From NCBI RefSeq assembly GCF_020148005.1, contig NZ_JAGXFD010000001.1, forward strand, positions 2,979,322-3,043,321: a DNA stretch of 64,000 nt, given 5' to 3'. The DNA comes from Modicisalibacter tunisiensis (GTDB lineage Bacteria; Pseudomonadota; Gammaproteobacteria; Pseudomonadales; Halomonadaceae). Position numbers and translations under genes: made by a program. Below are positions 37,933-47,322 of the stretch, piece after piece. Numbering within the stretch: the stretch's first letter is position 1; each line of letters starts with the position of its first letter. The notes below the pieces were generated by a model, which searched no databases, was not told the origin of the DNA, and worked only from the letters and a program-made list of their open reading frames with translations.

Positions 37933-39096
37933 ATGACACAAGCCTTTACTCGCGCCGAAGAGACCCGTCTCGCCCATCGCGTCACCATCATCGGCGCCGT
38001 CCTGGACACCCTGCTGGGCATCGCCAAGATCCTCGTCGGGCTCGCCGTGGGCTCCGCCGCGCTGGTCGCCGACGGCATCCACTCCTTCTCCGACCTGCTG
38101 ACCGACGTCTTCGTGGTCGTCGCCACCCACTTCGGCCGCCAGGAACCCGATCACAACCACCCCTACGGCCACGGCCGCATCGAGACCCTCGGCACCCTGC
38201 TGCTGGGCAGCGTGCTGCTGTTCGTCGCCGGCGGCATCGCCTGGGCCAGCCTCAGCCGGCTGCTGGCCGGCACCCCGGTGCCCCCGGCCGGCCCCTGGGC
38301 CATCGGCCTGGCGGTGGTCGCCCTGCTCGGCAAGGAATGGATCTTCCGCTATACCCTGAAGGCGGCACGACGCATCCGCTCGCGTCTGCTCGAGGCCAAT
38401 GCCTGGCATTCACGCAGCGACGCCCTGTCCACGGTGGCGGTGCTGGTCGGCCTGATCGGCAGCGAGCTGGGCGCCGGCTGGCTGGACGCGGTCGCCGCGG
38501 TGGTGGTCGGCCTGCTGGTGGGCAAGATCGGCGTCGAGCTGCTTTGGGAGGCGGGCCGCGAGCTGGTCGACACCGCCCTGCCCGAGGCGGACCAGCGGCG
38601 CATGCGCGAGCTGGCCATGGCGGTGCCCGGCGTGCGCGACGTGCACCAGCTGCGCACCCGTACCGTTGCCGAGCAGGTGCTGCTCGACCTGCACCTGGTG
38701 GTGGCGCCGCGGCTGACCGTCTCCGAGGCCCACGAGATCGGCAACCAGGTCTGCCGCGAGCTGTATGCCGCCTTTCCGCGGCTGGAGGACATCACCTTCC
38801 ACGTCGACCCCGAGGACGACTCCCACGACGCCCGTCCCGATGCCGACGACGGCCTGCCGCTGCGCGCCGACGTGGAAGACGCCCTGGAGCAGGCCTGGGG
38901 GCGGCTCGACTGCTGGCAGTCCCGCGTGGCGCTGGACCTGCACTACCTGGACAACCGCATCGATGTCTCGCTGTACATCGACGAGAGCCTCGCCCCGCAC
39001 GACCTGGATCATCAGGCCAAGCGCCTGCGCCATGCCGGCGAGACCCTGCCCTGGCTGGGCCAGCTGCGCGTGTGGCGCGGGCCGGGACGCGCCTGA
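37933..39096 (+). CDS. Cation diffusion facilitator transporter
   Basis: The protein has 387 residues. The six-helix membrane domain (about 15-215) carries the metal site motifs ADGIHSFSDLLTD in helix 2 and HSRSDALS in helix 5, plus a His-rich loop HNHPYGHGRIE. The cytosolic dimerisation domain at about 215-290 (VPGVRDVHQLRTR, DLHLVV) is followed by a C-terminal extension of about 90 residues absent from FieF. It exports a divalent metal (Zn, Fe, Mn or similar) against H+. Confidence 0.9.
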   Translation: MTQAFTRAEETRLAHRVTIIGAVLDTLLGIAKILVGLAVGSAALVADGIHSFSDLLTDVFVVVATHFGRQEPDHNHPYGHGRIETLGTLLLGSVLLFVAGGIAWASLSRLLAGTPVPPAGPWAIGLAVVALLGKEWIFRYTLKAARRIRSRLLEANAWHSRSDALSTVAVLVGLIGSELGAGWLDAVAAVVVGLLVGKIGVELLWEAGRELVDTALPEADQRRMRELAMAVPGVRDVHQLRTRTVAEQVLLDLHLVVAPRLTVSEAHEIGNQVCRELYAAFPRLEDITFHVDPEDDSHDARPDADDGLPLRADVEDALEQAWGRLDCWQSRVALDLHYLDNRIDVSLYIDESLAPHDLDHQAKRLRHAGETLPWLGQLRVWRGPGRA

Positions 39097-39185
39097 GCCT
39101 GCGGCCACTCACGCCGGCCTGACGCATCGCCCGACTCGTGGTATCTTGCGCGGTAACGTGATCCGTCGACGGGGAGAAAACCGAC

Positions 39186-39467
39186 ATGGCCAGCTCGGAA
39201 ATGCAGAAAGTCCGTGTCATCAACGAACTGCGGGATTTCATCAAGAAGCTGTTGCAGGATCCGGCGATCCTCGAGCAGTCGCTCGTCATCGCCCGCCAGC
39301 GCCTGGATCAGGACAGCGGCCCGGCGGCCCTGGCGCAGATTGCCAACGAGATCAGCGACACCACCAGCATTCATATTCCGGACGATCCGGAGTCTTATTC
39401 GGAAGCGGACAAGCTGTTCCTGGAGTTGCTGAAGGAAGTGGTGAGTGAGGAGAAGGCGCTTTATTAA
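39186..39467 (+). CDS. Small hypothetical protein
   Basis: This 93-residue protein is not recognised. It is acidic and soluble, mostly helical by inspection (IKKLLQDPAILEQSLVIARQRL, ADKLFLELLKEVVSEE), with no Cys or Trp. GGGGAG lies 9 nt before the ATG and a terminator follows 4 bp after the stop, so it looks like a real single-gene unit. It is probably a clade-specific protein. Confidence 0.75.
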   Translation: MASSEMQKVRVINELRDFIKKLLQDPAILEQSLVIARQRLDQDSGPAALAQIANEISDTTSIHIPDDPESYSEADKLFLELLKEVVSEEKALY

Positions 39468-39471
39468 TAAA

Positions 39472-39493
39472 TAGGCCGGATTATACCGGCCTA
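39472..39493. terminator. Terminator between the small orphan and pilA
   Basis: The stem TAGGCCGG (39472-39479) and CCGGCCTA (39486-39493) has an ATTATA loop and is followed by ACATTTTC. It can serve both convergent genes. Confidence 0.75.
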
Positions 39494-39506
39494 ACATTTT
39501 CAAAAA

Positions 39507-39965
39507 TCAACCTCTGCACTCAGCAGGCCTGTATTTATCCGCCAAATCTCCACCGGTGCAGTCCCAAGAGATTCTGCCATTAGGGGGTGTTCCTTTAGCA
39601 ATAGCACCATCATTATCGTTGGGGACAAAAGTTATAGTTTTATCAGCGCCACCAGCAGCAGCAGTGAACGCTACAGTAATTGTACCATTATCTGGATTGA
39701 TACCTACAGACTTCACATTATTTGTACTTGAAGGTGCAACATAGCCAGAATCAAGCGCTACGCCAGAAGCAGCATTTTCTGCTACAGCAACTTTTGCCCC
39801 CGAAGCCAAGGAAAGTCCCTCACTCACACGCGCTCTTACCGTATAATCTTGGTACTGTGGGATAGCTATAGCCGCCAAAATCCCGACAATCGCCACCACG
39901 ATCATCAGCTCGATCAGCGTAAAACCACCCTGCCCCCGGGCCGTCCGGGTCATCGTCTTCATCAT
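39507..39965 (-). CDS. pilA: Type IV major pilin (type IVa)
   Basis: The protein has 152 residues. A short basic leader ending in Gly is followed by [20 protein letters not shown], the class IVa prepilin site cut by PilD, with Glu5 of the mature protein. C-terminal cysteines in WDCTGG and PAEC form the expected disulfide loop. Start at 39965, after GAGGAA with 7-nt spacing. The mature part is notably AT-richer than its neighbours (codons such as ATA, TTA, AGA), which suggests exchange of the pilin gene. It is divergent from pilBCD. Confidence 0.93.
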   Translation of the reverse strand: MMKTMTRTARGQGGFTLIELMIVVAIVGILAAIAIPQYQDYTVRARVSEGLSLASGAKVAVAENAASGVALDSGYVAPSSTNNVKSVGINPDNGTITVAFTAAAGGADKTITFVPNDNDGAIAKGTPPNGRISWDCTGGDLADKYRPAECRG

Positions 39966-40277
39966 TTCCAGCTTCCTCGAATTCCATGCGTACCGTGTCG
40001 GCCCGTTGCCGACGCCCTCCGACGCTATCACAGCCCGGACGGCCTCGTGGACCCTCGCGCGTCAACGCGGCATGAGCCAACGGCCCCGCTCACCTTGACA
40101 ATCGTCATGCGCGCGGTGGCAGGCCTGCACCACCAGCGTTGAAATAGACTACATTATTTTACACCAGAAACGCCCTGCCGAGAGTACCGTATTTCATGGT
40201 GGCACGGGTCGGCATCCTGGCTGATCGGTGCCCCACGCAGGAACGCGACCGCAACGAGAGGCAGAACGCCCGACGCC
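39966..40277. promoter_or_regulatory. Divergent intergenic region between pilA and pilB
   Basis: This 312-bp stretch has no gene. It holds an AT-rich patch around 40140-40170 and a GCAGGCCTGC palindrome near 40119. Pilin promoters often use sigma-54, but no site with the required GG-N10-GC and flanking match was convincing on the pilA strand. Confidence 0.4.
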
Positions 40278-42098
40278 ATGTCTTCCTACCAGCCCCCCTA
40301 CGCTCCCGATACCGATGACACGCCGCCAGCATCGACGGACGATGCGCCGGTAGCCGGCTCGCCTCTGGCCCGCGCCTCGGCGGGGCATTCGGACGGGCTG
40401 CGCGGCCTGTCCCGGCGGCTGATCGCCGAGGGGCGGGTCAGCGAGGCGGCGATGCACCAGGCGGAGGAAGAGGCGCGGGCCAATGAAACCTCGCTGCTCA
40501 AGCACATCATCGACACCGGCCTGGTCACCGCCCGGGACGCCACCCAGGCGGCCGCCCGCGAATACGGACTGCCGGTGGTCGACCTCAACGCCCTGCGCCG
40601 CGACCGCTTCCCGCCGTCGCGGGGCATGCCGGAAAACGTCCTGCGCCGGCACCACATCCTGCCGCTGATGCGGGTCGAGCATCGCCTCACCGTGGCGGTG
40701 CCCTTCCCCTCCACCCTGGCCGCCCTGGACGAGCTGCAGTTCGCCACCGGCCTGTCGGTGGACGGCGTGCTGGCCCCAATCGACCAGCTCGAGCCCGCCG
40801 TCGAGAACTACCTGGCCCAGGGCAACGCCGACAGCATGCTCGAGGCGCTGGACGATGCCACCGGCCTCGACGAGCTCGAGGCCGAGACGATTCCGCTCGA
40901 CGAGGAGCCCACCCTCGACGCCAGCACCGCCGGCGACGACGCCCCGGTGGTCAGGTACGTCAACAAGATCCTGCTCGACGCCATCCGCCGCGGCGCCTCG
41001 GATATCCACTTCGAGCCCTACGAGAGCACCTACCGGATTCGCTATCGCATCGACGGCATGCTGCTCGAGGTCGCCCAGCCGCCCTTCAACCTGCGCACGC
41101 GCATCGCCGCGCGCCTGAAGATCATGGCGCGGCTGGACATCTCGGAGCGCCGGCTGCCCCAGGACGGCGCCATCAAGCTGCGCCTGTCGCGCAACCGCTC
41201 GATCGACTTCCGCGTCAACTCGCTGCCCACCGTGTACGGCGAGAAGATCGTCCTGCGCCTGCTGGACCCCACCTCGGCGAAGCTGGGCATCGACGCCCTG
41301 GGCTTCACGCCCGAGCAGCGGGCGATGTACGAGAACGCGCTGGCCGCGCCCCAGGGCATGATCCTGGTCACCGGCCCCACCGGCAGCGGCAAGACGGTGA
41401 CGCTCTATACCGGGCTCAACCAGCTCAACACCGCCGAGCGCAACATCTCCACCGCCGAGGACCCGGTCGAGATCAAGCTGCCGGGGGTCAACCAGGTCAA
41501 CGTGCTGCCGCGGATCGGCCTGGACTTCGCCACCGCCCTGCGCGCCTTCCTGCGCCAGGACCCGGACGTGATCATGGTCGGCGAGATCCGTGACCTGGAA
41601 ACCGCGGAGGTCGCCGTCAAGGCCGCGCAGACCGGCCACCTGGTGCTGTCGACGCTGCACACCAACTCCGCGGCCGAGACCCTGACCCGGCTGCGCAACA
41701 TGGGGCTGGCCTCCTACAATATCGCCAGCTCGGTCTCGCTGATCATCGCCCAGCGGCTGGCCCGCAAGCTCTGCCGCCACTGCCGCGAGCCCGCGGACAT
41801 TCCCCGGCAGGTGCTGATCGAGGCCGGCTTCACCGAGGACGAGATCGCCGGCGCCCGGCTCTATCGGCCGGTGGGCTGCCAGCAGTGCACGCTGGGCTAC
41901 AGTGGCCGGATCGGGATCTACGAGGTAGTCCCGGTCGACGACGAGATCGACCGCCTGATCCTGGCCGAGGCCAGCGCCATGGATATCGCCGCCGTCGCTC
42001 GCCGGCAGGGTTACCCGGACCTGCGGCACAGTGGCCTGCGCAAGGTGCTCGACGGCACCACCAGCCTCGAGGAGATCAGCCGCGTCACCAAGGATTGA
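40278..42098 (+). CDS. pilB: Type IV pilus assembly ATPase PilB
   Basis: The protein has 606 residues. An N-terminal MshE/N1-like domain (about 45-190) precedes the GspE-type motor. Motor motifs are ASDIHFEPYE, Walker A GPTGSGKT (near 370), the Asp box, Walker B DPDVIMVGEIRDLETAE and His box GHLVLSTLHTN. The zinc-binding cysteines are CRHC and CQQC. It powers pilus extension at the inner membrane. An Asp/Pro-rich leader of about 30 residues is unusual but modest. Confidence 0.96.
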   Translation: MSSYQPPYAPDTDDTPPASTDDAPVAGSPLARASAGHSDGLRGLSRRLIAEGRVSEAAMHQAEEEARANETSLLKHIIDTGLVTARDATQAAAREYGLPVVDLNALRRDRFPPSRGMPENVLRRHHILPLMRVEHRLTVAVPFPSTLAALDELQFATGLSVDGVLAPIDQLEPAVENYLAQGNADSMLEALDDATGLDELEAETIPLDEEPTLDASTAGDDAPVVRYVNKILLDAIRRGASDIHFEPYESTYRIRYRIDGMLLEVAQPPFNLRTRIAARLKIMARLDISERRLPQDGAIKLRLSRNRSIDFRVNSLPTVYGEKIVLRLLDPTSAKLGIDALGFTPEQRAMYENALAAPQGMILVTGPTGSGKTVTLYTGLNQLNTAERNISTAEDPVEIKLPGVNQVNVLPRIGLDFATALRAFLRQDPDVIMVGEIRDLETAEVAVKAAQTGHLVLSTLHTNSAAETLTRLRNMGLASYNIASSVSLIIAQRLARKLCRHCREPADIPRQVLIEAGFTEDEIAGARLYRPVGCQQCTLGYSGRIGIYEVVPVDDEIDRLILAEASAMDIAAVARRQGYPDLRHSGLRKVLDGTTSLEEISRVTKD

Positions 42099-42205
42099 CA
42101 GACAGGAATTGCAAAACAGTCCCCGCAGAGGGATGACGAATGGCCGCCACGGCGGCCCTGACGGTACGCAACGCAAGTCGCCCCCCGGGACGCAGGGAAC
42201 CAGCC

Positions 42206-43474
42206 ATGGCCACGACAACGACGTACGGCTCTCGCCGTGACAAATCGCGCAAGGGACGCAAGCCGCACGAGCGCACCCCCCTCTACCGGTGGCGCTGGAC
42301 CGGCAAGAACAACAAGGGCAAGAAGGTCGACGGCGAACTGGTCGCCGGCCATCGCGGCGAGGTCGAACGCGAACTGGCCCGACAGGGCATCATCGTCAAG
42401 ACCATCCGCCGCAAGAGCAGTCTGTTCGGCGGCGTGGGGCGCATCAAGCCACGGGACGTGATGCTCTTCTCGCGCCAGATGGCGACCATGATCCGCGCCG
42501 GCGTGCCGGTACTGCAGGCGTTCAGCGTGGTCATCGAAAGCCTCAAGAACCCGGCGATGCGCAACCTGGTGCAGAAGCTGGCCGACGACGTGGCGGCCGG
42601 TTCGAGTTTCTCGGACGCGCTGCGCCAGTATCCGCGCCACTTCGACCGGCTGTTCACCAACATGGTGGAGGCCGGCGAGCAGTCCGGGTCGCTGGACCGC
42701 ATGCTCGACCGGGTCGCCACCTACCAGGAGAAGGTCGAGTCCCTGAAGGCGCGGGTCCGCAAGGCACTCTACTATCCCACGGCGGTCATCGCCGTGGGCA
42801 TCGGCGTCACCGCGTTGCTGCTGATCAAGGTGGTGCCCCAGTTCGAGAGCCTGTTCCGCGGCTTCGGCGCCGAGCTGCCGGCGATGACCCGCATGACCAT
42901 CTCGCTGTCCGAGCTGGCCCAGACCTACTGGCTGCCCGGGCTGGGCGCCCTGCTGGCGGCGGCCGTCGCCGCACGGCTGGCCGCCCGGCGCTCCCCGGCC
43001 TTCGCCTATCGGCTGCACGCGCTGGCGCTGCGCCTGCCGGTGGTCGGCGACATTCTCGACAAGTCCGCCGTGGCGCGCTTCTCGCGCACCCTGGCGACGA
43101 CCTTCGCCGCCGGCGTGCCGCTGGTGGAGTCGCTGGAAACCGCCGCCGGCGCCACCGGCAATCAGGTCTACGAACGGGCCGTGCTGCGCATCCGCGACGA
43201 CGTCTCCAATGGCCAGCAGCTGCACTTCGCCATGCGCAACACGCGCCGCTTCCCGACCATGGCGGTGCAGATGGTCAGCATCGGCGAGGAAGCCGGCTCG
43301 GTGGACACCATGCTCAACAAGGTGGCCGACTTCTACGAGGAAGAGGTCGACAACAAGGTCGACGCCCTGACCTCGCTGCTCGAACCCTTCATCATCGTGG
43401 TGCTGGGGGTGCTGGTCGGCGGACTGGTGGTGTCGATGTACTTGCCGATCTTCGAGCTGGGCAACGCGATATAG
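42206..43474 (+). CDS. pilC: Type IV pilus inner-membrane platform protein PilC
   Basis: The protein has 422 residues. Two GspF domains (about 85-210 and 290-410) repeat the pattern FSRQMATMIRAGVPVLQAF and FSRTLATTFAAGVPLVESLE, with three transmembrane helices near 190, 240 and 395. PilC is turned by PilB. The start at MATTTTYG is supported by CAGGGA upstream; an in-frame ATG 22 codons earlier is weaker. It is 107 bp after pilB. Confidence 0.95.
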   Translation: MATTTTYGSRRDKSRKGRKPHERTPLYRWRWTGKNNKGKKVDGELVAGHRGEVERELARQGIIVKTIRRKSSLFGGVGRIKPRDVMLFSRQMATMIRAGVPVLQAFSVVIESLKNPAMRNLVQKLADDVAAGSSFSDALRQYPRHFDRLFTNMVEAGEQSGSLDRMLDRVATYQEKVESLKARVRKALYYPTAVIAVGIGVTALLLIKVVPQFESLFRGFGAELPAMTRMTISLSELAQTYWLPGLGALLAAAVAARLAARRSPAFAYRLHALALRLPVVGDILDKSAVARFSRTLATTFAAGVPLVESLETAAGATGNQVYERAVLRIRDDVSNGQQLHFAMRNTRRFPTMAVQMVSIGEEAGSVDTMLNKVADFYEEEVDNKVDALTSLLEPFIIVVLGVLVGGLVVSMYLPIFELGNAI

Positions 43475-43508
43475 GCAACGGTGCTACTGCGCTCGACGAT
43501 ACGGCGTT

Positions 43509-43568
43509 GACCTTCATCTCGGCACACTCATTTAGCGCTGCTAAACTCGCGCTGCCTCGATGAAGGTC
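43509..43568. repeat. Composite palindrome with shared core, copy B
   Basis: Perfect 10-bp arms GACCTTCATC (43509-43518) and GATGAAGGTC (43559-43568) enclose the core at 43527-43551, which on the minus strand reads CGCGAGTTTA, GCAGC, GCTAAATGAG. The outer arms are unrelated to those of copy A at 36252-36343. It sits between pilC and pilD and may lower read-through. Confidence 0.7.
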
Positions 43569-43678
43569 GCCTTGTCTCGTCTTCGCTCGTGACGCACCTC
43601 GACTGCTGCCATGCCAGAAAAGCGCGGCTGTGGTACCGTCTGGCGCCGATGCCCGCCGACGATTAGAAGGAGTTCCCC

Positions 43679-44545
43679 TTGCCCGCCGATTTTCCGCCCC
43701 TGCTGTTGTGGCCGCTGGTCGCGGTGCTGGGCCTGTGCCTGGGGTCGTTCGTCAACGTGGTGATCGCGCGCCTGCCGCCGATGCTGATGCGCCAGTGGCA
43801 CGAGGAGGCCTGCGCCGCCCTGGACCGCGATCCCGACCCGGAGGTGGCGAAACTGCCCCACCTCAACCTGTGGCGCCCCGGCTCGCACTGCCCGCGCTGC
43901 GGAACCGCCATCGCCTGGCACGACAACATTCCGCTGCTGGGCTATCTCAAGCGGCGCGGGCGCTGCGCCCACTGCCGGCTGCCGATCAGCCTGCGTTACC
44001 CGCTGGTGGAGCTGGCCGGGGGGGCGCTGGCCGTGGCCGTGGCGGCGATTCACGGGGTCGACCCGGCCGGGCTGGCCCTGCTGGGCGCCTGCCTGACCCT
44101 GCTCGCGCTGGCGGTGATCGACCTGCGCACCCAGCTGTTGCCGGACGTGCTGACCCTGCCGCTGCTGTGGGCGGGGCTGCTCTACCAGCTGCTGTTCCAG
44201 CCGCTGATGCTCGGCGATGCGGTGCTCGGCGCCATGTTCGGCTACGGCGTTCTCTGGCTCTTCTACTGGGGCTTCAAGCTGATCACCGGCAAGGAAGGCA
44301 TGGGCTACGGCGACTTCAAGCTGCTCGCCGCGCTGGGTGCCTGGCTGGGTTGGCAGGCCCTGCCGCTGCTGCTGATCCTGTCCGCCGGAGCGGGGGCGGT
44401 GGTCGGCATCCTCGCCCAGCTCGCCGTGCCGCGGCTGCGCGGCCAGCCGATGCCGTTCGGCCCGTTCCTGGCGCTGGCCGGCTGGATCGCCCTGCTCTTC
44501 GGTGCCCCGCTGCTGGCCGCCTATCAGGCGTTGCTGCTGACGTGA
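43679..44545 (+). CDS. pilD: Prepilin leader peptidase / N-methyltransferase
   Basis: This 288-residue inner-membrane aspartic protease cuts and N-methylates PilA. It starts at TTG 43679, supported by AAGGAG 6 nt upstream. The cytosolic zinc loop has CPRC and CAHC cysteine pairs (about 70-105). The catalytic aspartates lie in [12 protein letters not shown] and [19 protein letters not shown]. It completes the pilBCD cluster and is followed by coaE, as is common in gammaproteobacteria. Confidence 0.95.
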   Translation: MPADFPPLLLWPLVAVLGLCLGSFVNVVIARLPPMLMRQWHEEACAALDRDPDPEVAKLPHLNLWRPGSHCPRCGTAIAWHDNIPLLGYLKRRGRCAHCRLPISLRYPLVELAGGALAVAVAAIHGVDPAGLALLGACLTLLALAVIDLRTQLLPDVLTLPLLWAGLLYQLLFQPLMLGDAVLGAMFGYGVLWLFYWGFKLITGKEGMGYGDFKLLAALGAWLGWQALPLLLILSAGAGAVVGILAQLAVPRLRGQPMPFGPFLALAGWIALLFGAPLLAAYQALLLT

Positions 44546-44589
44546 TATCCCTTTCCGCCTTCAAAGGGTGTTTACAGGAGGTCCACGAC

Positions 44590-45228
44590 ATGACTCCGCC
44601 ACTGACCATCGGCGTGACCGGCGGCATCGGCGCCGGCAAGAGCGCCGTGGCCAACGCCTTCGCCGCCCTCGGCATTCCCTGGGTGGACGCCGACCACGTG
44701 GCCCGCGAGATCGTCGAGCCCGGCGAGCCGGCGCTGGCCGAGATCGCCGAGCACTTCGGCCCCGAGGTACTCGACGCCGAAGGGCGCCTCGACCGTCGGG
44801 CCCTGCGCGCCATCGTGTTCGACGCGCCCGACGAGCGTGCCTGGCTGGAGTCCGTGACCCATCCGCGGATCCGCGAACGCCTGCTGACGCATCTGGAACG
44901 CCTGCGGGCCGGCGGCGCGCCCTACCACCTGCTGGTCTCGCCGCTGCTGTTCGAGTCCGGCCAGGCGCGCCTCGCCGACCGCTGCCTGGTGGTGGACGTG
45001 CCGGAAACCGTGCAGGTCGCCCGCACCACCGCCCGCGACGACGTGGACGAGGCCCAGGCCCGCGCCGTCATCGCCGCGCAGATGCCACGCGCCGAGCGTC
45101 TGGCCAGGGCCGACGATGTCATCGACAATCAGGGGGATCACGAGGCGCTCGCGCGCCGGGTGGCGGAACTCGACGCCCGCTACCGGGCGCTGGCCGCCTC
45201 TGTCTCCACCGACCAAGGATCACCATGA
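44590..45228 (+). CDS. coaE: Dephospho-CoA kinase
   Basis: The protein has 212 residues and performs the last step of CoA synthesis. It shows the P-loop [39 protein letters not shown] and [15 protein letters not shown] precedes the ATG. It overlaps yacG by 4 bp, giving the common pilD-coaE-yacG order. Confidence 0.96.
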   Translation: MTPPLTIGVTGGIGAGKSAVANAFAALGIPWVDADHVAREIVEPGEPALAEIAEHFGPEVLDAEGRLDRRALRAIVFDAPDERAWLESVTHPRIRERLLTHLERLRAGGAPYHLLVSPLLFESGQARLADRCLVVDVPETVQVARTTARDDVDEAQARAVIAAQMPRAERLARADDVIDNQGDHEALARRVAELDARYRALAASVSTDQGSP

Positions 45229-45470
45229 GCGACGACACCCGCAACCCGACCCGGCAACGCCCGCTGGAAGTGGCCTGCCCGCAGTGCCGGACCCGTGTGG
45301 TCTGGTCCACGGACAACCCCTACCGGCCGTTCTGCTCCAAGCGCTGCCGGCTGCTCGACCTCGGCGCCTGGGCCGACGAATCCCACCGCATCGCCGGCGA
45401 ACCGGCCATGGACGAAGCCGACCTCGATGCGCTGATCGACCGCCTGGAGCGCGGCGGCGATAACCGCTGA
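45225..45470 (+). CDS. yacG: DNA gyrase inhibitor YacG (zinc finger)
   Basis: This 81-residue protein has a C-P-x-C...C-S-x-x-C zinc site (CPQC, then [21 protein letters not shown]), the hallmark of YacG, which binds GyrB and blocks DNA binding. The remaining C-terminal half is acidic. It is translationally coupled to coaE. A MITE-like repeat starts 24 bp downstream. Confidence 0.93.
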   Translation: MSDDTRNPTRQRPLEVACPQCRTRVVWSTDNPYRPFCSKRCRLLDLGAWADESHRIAGEPAMDEADLDALIDRLERGGDNR

Positions 45471-45494
45471 GCCTGTAGTCCTCGCTTCGATTCA

Positions 45495-45636
45495 GGAAGC
45501 GCTGAATAAATCGCCGAGCGGAGTGCAGCGCAAGGCGCACGGAGCACAGGAACCGGAGCCTATGGGGTATAGGTGAGGATTCCGAGCACCGCGCAACGAA
45601 GCGATGCACCCGCGCAGGCATTTAGTCAGTGTTTCC
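45495..45636. repeat. MITE-like intergenic element with imperfect terminal inverted repeats
   Basis: This 142-bp element has ends GGAAGCGCTGAATAAAT (45495-45511) and ATTTAGTCAGTGTTTCC (45620-45636), which pair at 13 of 17 positions. Inside are GGAGTGCAGCGCAAGGCGCACGG-like blocks. The right end touches the first base of the prpD stop codon (45637). It has no open frame of note. It lies between the convergent yacG and prpD genes, where it may act as a terminator. Confidence 0.65.
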
Positions 45637-47121
45637 TCAGATCACGAACAGATCCATGAACTCATGCACCGGCGTGGCCTCCAGCTGCGCCTGGTCCTTG
45701 CACAGGCCGAAGATCCGCTCGCAGCGCCCGGCCGGGAAGCGCGTGGCCAGGTTGGCCTGGAACTTGGCCTCGAGCAGCGGGATGCCCTCCGCGCGGCGGC
45801 GGCGATGGCCCACCGGATACTCCACTTCCACCTTGTCGGTCTTGCTGCCGTCGCTGAAGAACACCTGTACCGCGTTGGCGATGGAGCGCTTGTCGGCCTC
45901 CAGGTACTCGCGGGTATAGCGCGGGTCCTCCTCGATCACCATCTTGCCGCGCAGCTCGTCGATGATCGGGTGCGCCTCGTGGAAGGCGTCCTCGTAGTGC
46001 TCGGCGGTCAGCGACCCGAACGCCAGCGGCACCGCGGTCATGTACTGCAGGCAGTGGTCGCGGTCGGCGGGGTTCGCAAGGTGCCCTTCCTTGGAGATGA
46101 TGCGAATCGCCGACTCGTGGGTGGTGATGACGATCCGCTCGATCTCGTCGAGGCGATCCCTCACCTCGGGGTGCAGCCGCACCGCCGCCTCGCAGGCGGT
46201 CTGGGAGTGGAACTCGGCGGGGAAGGAGATCTTGAACAGGATGTTCTCCATCACGTAGGTGGCGTAGTCCTGGGGCACGTTGAAGCGGCGCTGGTCTTCC
46301 GGCTTGAGCGCCTGGTCCTTGTTGGTCTTGGAGAACAGCACGTCGTAGAACCCCCACTGCGGCGCGGACAGCACCCCGGGAATGCCCATCTCGCCACGCA
46401 GGGCGATATCCGCCAGACGCACCGCCCGCGAGGTGGCATCCCCCGCCGCCCAGGACTTGCGCGAACCGGCATTGGGCGCATGGCGGTAGGTGCGCAGGCT
46501 CTGGCCGTCGACGAAGGCATGCGACAGCGCCGAGAGCAGCTGTTCGCGATCGGCGCCCATCAGCTTGGCGACCACCGCGGTGGAGGCCACCTTGACCAGC
46601 ACCACGTGATCCAGACCCACGCGGTTGAAGGAATTCTCCAGCGCCAGCACGCCCTGGATCTCGTGGGCCATGATCATCGCCTCAAGCACCTCGCGCATGG
46701 TCAGCGGCGCCTTGCCGCGGGCGACACGCTGCTGCGAGAGGTGATCGGCGACGGCGAGGATGCCGCCCAGATTGTCGGAGGGGTGGCCCCACTCGGCGGC
46801 CAGCCAGGTGTCATTGTAGTCCAGCCAGCGGATGATCGCGCCGATGTCCCAGGCGGCCTTGGCCGGGTCGAGACGAAACGAGGTACCCGGCACGCGGGCG
46901 CCGTGCGGCACCACCGTGCCCTCGACGAGCGGGCCCAGGTGCTTGGTGCACTCGGGAAAGCGCAGGGCCAGCAGGCCGCAGCCCAGGGTATCCATCAGGC
47001 AGTTGCGGGCGGTATCCAGAGCCTCGGTGCTGTCGATCCGGTAGCCGAGCACGTAATCGGCAATCTGCTGGAGTTCGGCGTCGTAGTCCGGACGCTGGTT
47101 CTGTTCAACGTTGGCGCTCAT
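45637..47121 (-). CDS. prpD: 2-methylcitrate dehydratase
   Basis: The protein has 494 residues. It dehydrates 2-methylcitrate to 2-methylaconitate. Family features are [60 protein letters not shown] and [15 protein letters not shown]. The start at MSANVEQN follows AAGGA; the open frame before it is repeat DNA. It is the last gene of the prp run, separated from prpC by a long repeat. No acnD or prpF is present, so the PrpD route is used. Confidence 0.95.
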   Translation of the reverse strand: MSANVEQNQRPDYDAELQQIADYVLGYRIDSTEALDTARNCLMDTLGCGLLALRFPECTKHLGPLVEGTVVPHGARVPGTSFRLDPAKAAWDIGAIIRWLDYNDTWLAAEWGHPSDNLGGILAVADHLSQQRVARGKAPLTMREVLEAMIMAHEIQGVLALENSFNRVGLDHVVLVKVASTAVVAKLMGADREQLLSALSHAFVDGQSLRTYRHAPNAGSRKSWAAGDATSRAVRLADIALRGEMGIPGVLSAPQWGFYDVLFSKTNKDQALKPEDQRRFNVPQDYATYVMENILFKISFPAEFHSQTACEAAVRLHPEVRDRLDEIERIVITTHESAIRIISKEGHLANPADRDHCLQYMTAVPLAFGSLTAEHYEDAFHEAHPIIDELRGKMVIEEDPRYTREYLEADKRSIANAVQVFFSDGSKTDKVEVEYPVGHRRRRAEGIPLLEAKFQANLATRFPAGRCERIFGLCKDQAQLEATPVHEFMDLFVI

Positions 47122-47164
47122 CGTGGTTCCTTGATGTAGAGGGGGCGAAGCCGCATTGGAATTC

Positions 47165-47298
47165 GTTTCCAAACTCTCGGAATGACGGGCGCCGGGGGCC
47201 AAGGCAAAGCGAGGGTCCTTTGCCATGGATGGCAAAGGTAGCGCCCAGGGAGGGGTTTACAGCGCCCTCGCGAAGCCTTGCCGCCGGGAAAGCCCATC
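47165..47298. repeat. Long intergenic repeat, copy 2 (short-loop form)
   Basis: This is an inverted copy of the element at 2046-2234. The central palindrome CCTTTGCCAT (47217-47226) and ATGGCAAAGG (47229-47238) has a 2-nt loop, so the 53-nt insert of copy 1 is absent. It fills the prpC-prpD gap. A transcript through it would form a strong hairpin and could set the prpD level. Confidence 0.85.
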
Positions 47299-47322
47299 TC
47301 CTCTGCCGGTTGAGGGGGGCGC

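Noticed and set aside
39966-40277. Sigma-54 promoter for pilA
   Set aside because: Candidate GG/GC pairs have wrong spacing or poor flanking matches on the pilA strand.
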